Assembly (NCBI RefSeq): GCF_932274485.2
Contig: NC_065879.2
Span: forward strand, 17,100,591 to 17,164,590
Direction of reading: 5' to 3'
DNA length: 64,000 nucleotides
Source of the DNA: Patella vulgata
Lineage: Eukaryota > Mollusca > Gastropoda > Patellidae
Positions 60,901-64,000 of the stretch are shown here, one piece after another (the first letter of the stretch is position 1; each line of letters starts with the position of its first letter). The notes below the pieces were generated by a model. It searched no databases and was not told the origin of the DNA. It saw nothing but the letters and a program-made list of their open reading frames with translations. Position numbers and translations under genes: made by a program.

Positions 60901-61304
60901 TTTTCGTACATATCCCGAACTGGTTTAAAATCGGCAGCTTTCTGATTCCTGTAATAATCTAATTCTTGCTCCAGTTGGGTGATGGTGGCTTCCAAAAATC
61001 GGACCTTTTCGATATAGCTACCCAATCTTTCGTTCAATCCTTGCATTTCTTTTTTCTCGTGTCCTCTCTTTTCCTTCATGGTGACTACTCCTTCATGAGA
61101 CATGCTGGAATAGGTACCTGGCACAAGGGATAGACCGCTGAATCCCGACATAGAGCTACGGTTGTATCCCGCTCCTGTTGGGACCCTTGAATGGGACCCT
61201 CGGTTGATAATTGTGGTCCTCTTCTGCATATATCCGCTGCCACCTCGGCCAGAAGAACCGAATTCCATGGTTTCTCGCTGCTGCTGTTGTCCACCTTTAG
61301 ACAT
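36870..61304 (-). CDS. Cytoplasmic intermediate filament protein, lamin-tail form (11 exons, 596 residues)
   Basis: Exons 61304-60793, 47485-47299, 46451-46356, 46121-45963, 44806-44681, 44079-43859, 43351-43266, 40234-40107, 39102-38995, 38711-38580 and 36905-36870 join in phase. The product forms 10-nm filaments of the cytoskeleton. Seen: a head of about 88 residues rich in Gly, Ser and Arg; the rod start LNERLGSYIEKVRFLE at 90-105; a heptad coiled coil; the rod end LEIACYRQLLEGEENR at 419-434; then a lamin-tail (Ig-fold) domain over about 464-596 with GRYITIENTG, LSGWQIRR and the final EKATLKAVFKQ. The rod of about 345 residues is the long, lamin-like type of protostomes. No CaaX box or nuclear localisation signal is seen, so it is cytoplasmic. 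Known: the Helix IF gene also has 10 introns and two C-terminal forms. Relatives are annotated as non-neuronal cytoplasmic IF protein or RGP51. Confidence 0.95.
37368..37373 (-). promoter_or_regulatory. Candidate polyadenylation signal for the long IF form
   Basis: AATAAA on the minus strand about 390 bp past the stop at 37761 and upstream of exon 11. Confidence 0.5.
37385..37630. repeat. Degenerate tandem repeat, ~85-bp unit, three copies
   Basis: CCAGAGCACACATCA, AATATACATGATTTTAGCAC and ACACGTTAACAAA recur three times. It lies between the long-form stop and its candidate polyadenylation signal, so it would be in that 3' UTR. Confidence 0.85.
37761..38711 (-). CDS. IF gene, exon 10 read-through: predicted long C-terminal extension (857-residue form)
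   Basis: The reading frame of exon 10 continues without a stop for 272 codons beyond its donor, to TAA at 37763-37761. So long an open frame in AT-rich DNA is very unlikely by chance. The extension has a Gln/Ser-rich part, a basic stretch (ALRKYHRRLS), a hydrophobic segment (MALVTFVVKCLVLLYELF, about residues 714-731), and a C-terminal half with amphipathic stretches (ISKTMGIVSKTSEIVLYPLE). Extension plus lamin tail would give an IF subunit able to meet a membrane or lipid surface. That is inference; the family is not recognised. An AATAAA about 390 bp downstream allows a separate 3' end before exon 11. Alternatively this is a different, overlapping gene whose own first exon was not found. 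Confidence 0.7.
   Translation of the reverse strand, partial: VFAKGAATGANIKNQANAGGDRCCEHFSWFSGSGTTKLFDASGVVSILPKNFNLPQQLSQQSASVGLPQSSQFDQHSPKIEISSNHADISQDWPSSCSSLETTMMDRGSISKALRKYHRRLSTTCLPEPKRASVELSLMSTGKNTENISLKIKEIATFYNDPVLEMCHLVSQMALVTFVVKCLVLLYELFKTIAQAWVKSLHSLKSGQFVTMKYRLGLFSYYSTLQSRAFGLTAASVSTTARVGSAACRMVQWPISKTMGIVSKTSEIVLYPLEGAMCVFGSLEVAVAKTTVSIFKKVTPKPLNRFIIDYLPSRYA
38580..38711 (-). CDS. IF gene, exon 10: lamin-tail domain, late part
   Basis: 132 bp. It encodes VFAKGAATGANIKNQANAGG through EHFSWFSGSG and LFDASGV. Acceptor TTATTTTAG, donor AGTG|GTTAGT. The frame stays open past the donor (see the long form at 37761-38711). Confidence 0.93.
38995..39102 (-). CDS. IF gene, exon 9: lamin-tail domain, middle
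   Basis: 108 bp in phase 0. It encodes IQNLSGWQIRRQMSGQKELV and YKFLDDEEIAPGKQLK. The Trp after Ser-Gly is a hallmark of the lamin-tail fold. Confidence 0.94.
39346..39722. mobile_element. MITE-like element in IF intron 8
   Basis: Both ends are related inverted repeats: the left reads TTAAAGATACATTATG and later GATAAAGAGC, the right in reverse TTAAACATAAATTATGCAAG and AGCTAAATC. TTAA stands at both termini, which would fit a TTAA target site as used by piggyBac-like elements. No protein is encoded. Confidence 0.7.
40107..40234 (-). CDS. IF gene, exon 8: lamin-tail domain, first part
   Basis: 128 bp, acceptor CCCTTTCCAG, donor CTAAA|GTAGGT. It encodes LSESTGKLTVSRSSRGPIGF, then DGRYITIENTGKG, the first Ig-fold strands. 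Confidence 0.94.
40640..40810. repeat. Degenerate tandem repeat, ~40-45-bp unit
   Basis: CCAGCCAATGAAACAGGTCC and ATATTATNAAATATCTT-type text recurs about four times in IF intron 7. Confidence 0.85.
40811..43260. other. IF intron 7, AT-rich; 3' UTR of the short form in part
   Basis: No repeat family or second gene recognised. The part nearest 43260 would be transcribed as the short-form 3' UTR. Confidence 0.5.
42568..42573 (-). promoter_or_regulatory. Candidate intronic polyadenylation signal (short IF form)
   Basis: AATAAA on the minus strand about 690 bp past the short-form stop, in otherwise AT-rich intron, so chance hexamers are likely. Confidence 0.4.
43261..61304 (-). CDS. IF protein, short-tail form (463 residues, exons 1-7 unspliced at exon 7 donor)
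   Basis: Reading exon 7 through its donor adds one serine and stops at TAG, giving a form without the lamin-tail domain. An AATAAA lies on the minus strand at 42573-42568, about 690 bp downstream in the intron, so an intronic polyadenylation site could produce it. Known: Helix makes an equivalent short IF from the same gene by alternative RNA processing. That parallel is the main support, since no transcript is available here. Confidence 0.75.
43266..43351 (-). CDS. IF gene, exon 7: tail start, with alternative end
   Basis: 86 bp when spliced on. It encodes LGLRQIVEQAIGAQSKGAGN then LADIVQQS. The donor CCA|GTTAGTATGG overlaps an in-frame TAG (43263-43261). Splicing gives QQS-S-LSEST with exon 8; no splicing gives QQSS and a stop. 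Confidence 0.93.
43555..43815. repeat. Tandem repeat, ~37-bp unit, in IF intron 6
   Basis: AACTTACTACTAAAGTAACT and ACTAACCCCAAACTTGCTAC alternate about six times, ending 45 bp from the exon 6 donor. Confidence 0.9.
43859..44079 (-). CDS. IF gene, exon 6: end of coil 2 and rod
   Basis: 221 bp. It encodes IAALESERNALKKALANAEM through LEIACYRQLLEGEEN, the most conserved IF signature. Acceptor TTACTCCAG, donor AACAG|GTTAGT. Confidence 0.97.
44681..44806 (-). CDS. IF gene, exon 5: coil 2
   Basis: 126 bp in phase 0. It encodes MRQLQSGAVRDNMETQHAKE through TKFAELEAR. Acceptor GGTATTTCAG, donor CCAGA|GTAAGT. Confidence 0.94.
44934..45237. mobile_element. MITE-like element in IF intron 4
   Basis: Ends TTAAAGATGCATTATGTAAG and, in reverse, TTAAAGATACATTGTGTAAA. 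304 bp with TTAA at both termini; same family as 39346-39722. Confidence 0.72.
45425..45900. repeat. Tandem repeat, ~60-bp unit, about eight copies, in IF intron 4
   Basis: AAAGACTGGATGTGGTTGTG and TTTTATAAATTAATAACAAT recur. The central units near 45490-45660 are almost identical; the outer units have decayed. The array sits 60 bp from the exon 4 donor and is followed by an (ATT)n run. Confidence 0.93.
45915..45952. repeat. (ATT)n microsatellite
   Basis: About twelve ATT units with one ACT interruption, directly beside the exon 4 donor. Confidence 0.95.
45963..46121 (-). CDS. IF gene, exon 4: linker and coil 2 start
   Basis: 159 bp. Acceptor TATTTAAG is weaker than the others; donor GCACAG|GTACGT. 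It encodes MPQESNKPVKIKGLDLEAFW, then AKAIRDIQNEYESRLD, the conserved entry of coil 2. Confidence 0.92.
46228..46325 (-). mobile_element. SINE-A fragment beside IF exon 3
   Basis: GGAAATAAAATGGGACTTAA through AGTGTGCCATGAGGGGAATT to GGTACGACCTATTCC. Only the tail half is present, ending about 30 bp from the exon 3 donor. Confidence 0.82.
46356..46451 (-). CDS. IF gene, exon 3: coil 1B
   Basis: 96 bp in phase 0. It encodes DLDNETAAHIEADCRATTLE then EEVEFLRALLDK. Donor ACAAA|GTAAGT. A SINE fragment ends about 30 bp beyond the donor. Confidence 0.93.
47030..47278 (-). mobile_element. SINE-A head half beside IF exon 2
   Basis: Diverged reversed SINE: CCCGGTTTTTTGTCCCTTCC, CTAGACGTTGTTACTTGCCA and a tRNA-like head as CCGTGATCGAACTCC and GAGCTACCGTGGCTCC. 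The head ends about 20 bp from the exon 2 donor. Confidence 0.78.
47299..47485 (-). CDS. IF gene, exon 2: coil 1B
   Basis: 187 bp, acceptor TTTTTCAG, donor GAACA|GTAAGT. It encodes VETLESHATDYRQKID, then LRLRIENLENENAKLRQL with clear heptads. A SINE ends about 20 bp beyond the donor. Confidence 0.95.
48163..48230 (-). mobile_element. SINE-A tail fragment
   Basis: ATGAAATGAAATTGGGTTTA, CACCAACCGGGCTAATGAAG. Truncated after about 65 bp. Confidence 0.7.
49270..49580. repeat. Direct repeat of ~170 bp, two copies
   Basis: GACAAGGGATAATTTCGG, GAAGACGTTTTAATTTTGAT and AAGGACTCTTTATTG occur in the same order at about 49270 and 49442. Confidence 0.88.
49915..50125. repeat. Tandem repeat, ~43-bp unit, about five copies
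   Basis: ACAACTCTGAGAATCTATGA and AAAAACTAACAACCATATAG recur with few changes. Confidence 0.95.
50531..50775 (-). mobile_element. SINE-A with 19-bp target site duplication
   Basis: Tail repeats TGAAATGAAATGAAAT, the family body, and the complete reversed tRNA-like head ending CTTAGCCACCG. It is flanked by TGTGTACTGCCCAAGTAAA (50512-50530) and the same 19 bp with one mismatch (50776-50794). The near-identical duplication marks a young insertion. Part of the body is deleted. Confidence 0.93.
50865..50975 (-). mobile_element. SINE-A fragment
   Basis: GCATGATGGAAATTGTGCCC, CAAGGGTTCTTTTATGTGCA and GTACACG. Confidence 0.65.
51266..51598 (-). mobile_element. SINE-A, near-complete
   Basis: From the reversed tail (GAAATGAAAAAAAGGGTTTA) through the body to the reversed head (CACCGGAATCGAATCAAGG, TTCACCGTGGCTCCC). 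It has all main blocks. Confidence 0.88.
52735..52862. repeat. Dispersed ~120-bp repeat, copy 1
   Basis: GACATGATGACGTTACGCCC, AAAGCGGTGACGCGACGATA and GAATGACGTA match 54378-54502. It is richer in CpG than its surroundings. Confidence 0.85.
52863..53060 (+). mobile_element. SINE-B, forward, head partly lost
   Basis: GATCATAAAGTCTGTCATTG, GTGGTGTGGTTTCGATTTC, CCTGCCCAACCTCGTGAG and GTTAGTCCCGAAATGGCCTA. Confidence 0.78.
54378..54502. repeat. Dispersed ~120-bp repeat, copy 2
   Basis: GACATGATGACGTTACACCC, AAAGCGGTGACGCGGCGATA and GAATGACGTAGAGTTA; partner of 52735-52862 in the same orientation. Confidence 0.85.
55143..55305 (-). mobile_element. SINE-A, tail half
   Basis: ATGAAATGAAATGGGGGTTA, CATACAGTGTGCTATTAGGG and CCAAGGGATCTTTTACGTC, then unrelated sequence. 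Confidence 0.82.
55805..56080. repeat. Degenerate tandem repeat, ~60-65-bp unit
   Basis: CCCTTCTGAAGCATCCACAA and similar blocks (CTCCTTCTGAAGTCTCCACA, CCCCTTCTGGATCCCCAACA) recur about every 60 bp, four to five times. Confidence 0.75.
56640..56908 (-). mobile_element. SINE-B, near-complete
   Basis: Reversed: AACTAGGTCATTTCGGGACT, CGCTTGCGCGTAGGGGCCTT, AACAGGCGACCCTACTCCTT and a decayed tRNA-like head ending in a C run. Confidence 0.87.
57545..57685 (+). mobile_element. SINE-A, 3' half
   Basis: CTTGTCAGTGGTGCAGGGTC, CCGTCTTCATTAGCCCAGTG and ACAGGACGTTAACACC, with a degraded tail. Confidence 0.72.
60793..61304 (-). CDS. IF gene, exon 1: head, coil 1A, start of coil 1B
   Basis: 512 bp from the ATG to donor CAACA|GTAAGT. 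It encodes MSKGGQQQQRETMEFGSSGR through the helix initiation motif to DTLRQ. Five Met-Ser/Gly-rich stretches in the head are likely phosphorylation targets. Confidence 0.96.
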
Positions 61305-61422
61305 GATGCTTGGTGAAGGTAAATATTACACTATGTGATAAAATGTTAAAATAAGAATGTTGCGGGACTGGCTTACAGCTGGATCGATCCGTACACAGGT
61401 CTTCACGCTGACTATATGATCT
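61305..61422 (-). other. Predicted 5' UTR of the IF gene
   Basis: Sequence between the predicted initiator and the start codon (context AGCATCATGTCT). No upstream splice acceptor is needed. Confidence 0.65.
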
Positions 61423-61443
61423 GACTGTGGCTTGATGTCCCGC

Positions 61444-61449
61444 TTTATA
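61444..61449 (-). promoter_or_regulatory. TATA box of the IF gene
   Basis: The minus strand reads TCGTATAAAGCGGG. An initiator-like TCAGAT has its A at 61422, 27 bp from the first T, which is ideal core-promoter spacing. This predicts a 5' UTR of about 118 bp before the ATG at 61304. Confidence 0.78.
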
Positions 61450-62596
61450 CGACTACTTTGTCGTCTGCACATGCCCAGTGACAGCTTAATATGTCCATAC
61501 TAGTAGAACTTGTTTCTAGGCTGTGTGTACGGTGGTTAGATATATTATAATACTTATCCGTAGCTTGGAGACGCAACACTCGACAAAATAACTTTACCCC
61601 CCCCCCCCATTCTTCTCTATAACTGGTTTTATAAGTAAAAAGATGTATACTTCAGTATATTATTTACTGACGTAGTACCTGTGTATGACCTATTGGGATA
61701 TATATACAATATATACTGATATATACCACTGGAGACGAAACACTCGAAAAAATAACTAGGGTTTAATAATCCCTACATTTCTCCTCTAAAACGGGTTTTC
61801 TGTGTAAAGCGATGTATGCTATAATATATGTGTATATATACTGGTGTACCTGTGTACCTGTATATCTTACCTATTGGTGTGTATACAATATATACTCACA
61901 TATATACCATGAACTACTACTGGTCGATATTCACTGTTATTACAAGTCAATATTGTACTTTTATTATTCCAATTATACAGCATCTTAAACGTATGAATTA
62001 AATAGTAACTTTTCCTTTTGTGGCTTTCATAATAATAATAATAATAATAATAATAAAAGTGATTATTGATAAAACGCACATTCCACTCGTGTATACTCAT
62101 GGCACAATCGTCAGCTCTCTGCATATTATATATATACTGTAACAAGTTAATATATAATGTATATGTTTTTATTTGTGACTTGAATGATTACAAGCTCTTT
62201 GGGTTGGTTCAATGTAGGAGAAAGCTCCTTTACGCGCTTGGACTATTGAGTTAGACCGAACAAGTTCATAGATTGTGATCAAAATGTGGTGTCATAACAC
62301 CGATCCATTACAGACGTCGTGTACGAGGCGTGGCATGCGTGCTCTATATAGGTCGATGGACACTTCATCATTATAATAATATTACATAGACGTCCACGTA
62401 GATTCCGGTTGTCACTTGTCCCGTTAGCGACGGGGGGGGGGGGGTCTGACAAGAATAGTTGGCCTAGTCTTTCGGATGGGAAGAAAAACAAAGTACTCCC
62501 GTGCTCACACAAAGCGACAGTTCGACTGGGCTTGATAATAACTGTAATTGTATTCCATAAAATTGTAACCTGTAAATTAGTTCATTAGAGAGGTTG
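61450..62596. other. Upstream flank of the IF gene
   Basis: Runs of C (about 61598) and AT-rich, TATA-like repeats near 61680-61890, an (AAT)n run at about 62031-62056, and a decayed SINE-A piece at about 62395-62520 (GTCTGACAAGAATAGTT, CTTTCGGATGGGAAGAAAA). No gene. Confidence 0.55.
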
Positions 62597-62953
62597 AGGG
62601 ATCACGGTGGCTAAGTGGGTAAGACGCTGGCTCGCTAGCCTGGAGGTCGGGTGTTCGATCCCTGCATTGCCCGAGAAAGTTCATCCAGATTTTCCGGCGT
62701 GGTTTCCCCTTGTCAGTGATGCAGGACGGAGGACCTGACAAGGATAGCTGTCTAGTCGTGCGGATGGGGCAAAAAATGGAGGTCCCATGTACACATTGGC
62801 GTGCACGTAAAATATCCCTTGGCAGTTGGAATTCGATATAAGAATAAACCGTAGTGCCGCTGCCCGAGCAAAATTTCCCTCATCGCACACTGTATGCCCG
62901 TCTTCATTAGCCCGGTTTAGGAGCAGAACAGTAGGACGTTAAACCCCATTTCA
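62597..62953 (+). mobile_element. SINE-A, full-length reference copy
   Basis: The tRNA-like head has A box TGGCTAAGTGGGTAAG near 62608 and B box GTGTTCGATCCC near 62651. The ~280-bp body and an ATTTCATTTC tail follow. The perfect 16-bp duplication TTCATTAGAGAGGTTG stands at 62581-62596 and 62954-62969. It is the most complete copy in the window and defines the family used for the other calls. Confidence 0.95.
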
Positions 62954-63004
62954 TTTCATTAGAGAGGTTGGTTACTCTTTACGGATGTTATATTGGGAAC
63001 CTTT

Positions 63005-63165
63005 CCTAGCAAACAGGCGTTTGGATGGTCAAATGGTTAGCGCGCGCCTTGTATCATAAGGTCTGTTTCGATTCCACGGTCGCCTGTCCAATCGCGTGGG
63101 TTTTCATTGCAATAAAATTCAATCATGTGTTAGTCCCGAAATGACCTAGTTCGTGTGGAATATAT
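63005..63165 (+). mobile_element. SINE-B, forward, with intact head
   Basis: TTGGATGGTCAAATGGTTAG is the A-box region and TGTTTCGATTCC the B box. The middle is deleted and it ends with GTTAGTCCCGAAATGACCTA. Confidence 0.82.
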
Positions 63166-63429
63166 CTATTAAATATTGAAGTTTTGATCTCGTATATGTT
63201 TCCTCCCATTTCTAAATAAATCTTATTTCGAATTTCTAATTGCAAATGTTACAAGTATGTACTAAATTCAATAAGACTGATGGTCACGCTAACCAACAAG
63301 CGTTCCACTCCACTGCCCTGGTACGTTAGCATTAACCTTTAATCCGCTATTATCCCCGATGTCCTTTATCAAGGTTAATTGGATTATGTATTAGACATGA
63401 AATTATATTTTTAATGTTTCAATCCTATT

Positions 63430-64000
63430 AGATACACCACAATAGTCCAAGGCCTATAGTAAATAACATTATAGTTCCATACTAAATAACATTTGGTACC
63501 AAATTATAGTAAATAACATTTAGTACGAGACTTTTAGCAAATAACATTCAATCCCAGACTTATAGTAGGTAACATTCAGCAATATAGTAAAAACATTTAG
63601 TCCAAGACTTATAGTAAATAACATTTAGTCCCAGACTTACAGTAACTTCTAGTCCCAGACTTATAGTAAATAACTTCTAGTCCCAGACTTAGAGTAAATA
63701 ACATTTAGTCCAAGGCTTATAGTAGATAACATGCAGCCCCAGACTTATAGTAAATAGCAATTAGTCACAGGCCTATAGTAGATAACATTCAGCCCTAGAA
63801 ATATAGTAAATAATATTTAGTTCCAGGCCTATAGTAGATCAAATTGAGCCCCAGACTTACAGTAGATAACTTTTAGTCCCCGATTTGTAGTAAATAAGAT
63901 TTAGTCTCAGACTTATAGTAAATAATATTTAGTCCTAGGTCTGTAGTAAATAACATGCCGTCCTAGATCTGTAGTAAATAACATTCAGTCCCCAAATAGC
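63430..64000. repeat. Minisatellite, ~28-bp unit, about twenty copies, running off the window
   Basis: The unit is close to ACATTTAGTCCCAGACTTAT plus AGTAAATA. Copies vary by substitution and by small deletions. The right border is not in the window. Confidence 0.95.

Noticed and set aside
62597-62665. tRNA gene
   Set aside because: The A and B boxes belong to a SINE head with body, tail and target duplication; the same text recurs in other SINE-A copies.
1-64000. LTR retrotransposons, integrated viruses, Polintons, CRISPR arrays, rRNA
   Set aside because: No paired long terminal repeats, capsid, protease or integrase signatures, spacer arrays or rRNA text were noticed on either strand by eye.

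Overview
This is eukaryotic, AT-rich, intron-rich and repeat-dense DNA. The best clue to the organism is a complete cytoplasmic intermediate filament (IF) gene of the protostome, lamin-like type. Its 11-exon layout and alternative tails match the gene described in the snail Helix, so a mollusc, probably a gastropod, is likely. At least three tRNA-derived SINE families, LINE 3' ends, a Penelope-like retroelement, MITE-like elements and many minisatellites fill the non-coding DNA. No prokaryotic genes, rRNA, CRISPR arrays or LTR elements were recognised.

Left end (1-12.6 kb): a ~145-bp satellite, a LINE 3' end, then the 3'-terminal exon (2420-2708, + strand) of a gene whose start lies outside the window or was not found. 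It encodes an acidic, tyrosine- and proline-rich tail that looks like the cytoplasmic part of a receptor. After that come mostly repeats, including two copies of a ~1.4-kb composite repeat.

Middle (12.8-31.9 kb): a ~9-kb tandem segmental duplication. Each copy holds one eight-exon gene on the minus strand (13341-20271 and 23182-30515). I assembled both from splice sites with matching phases. Each predicts a type I membrane protein of about 390 residues: signal peptide, an ectodomain with YWTD/beta-propeller-like repeats, one transmembrane helix, and a cytoplasmic tail with an ITAM-like YxxL-x7-YxxI motif. A decayed, inverted copy of one exon lies at 31557-31655, and a further relic of the same locus at 5.6-6.15 kb. 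This pair is the best candidate for an undescribed receptor system here.

Right half (35.4-61.5 kb): the IF gene on the minus strand, with a TATA box and initiator at 61.4 kb and 11 exons from 61304 to 36870. Three alternative C-termini are visible: a 596-residue form with the lamin-tail domain, a 463-residue form whose stop codon lies inside the exon 7 splice donor, and a predicted 857-residue form made by reading through the exon 10 donor into 272 further open codons. The 13-kb first intron and the other introns carry SINEs, MITE-like elements and minisatellites. The window ends in another minisatellite (63.4-64 kb).

The IF gene and the receptor pair have no evident functional link; the tyrosine-rich tail exon and the receptor pair may both be signalling receptors. 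Exon limits were read by eye from GT/AG sites, phase agreement and, for the receptor pair, conservation between the two copies. No alignment or expression evidence was available.
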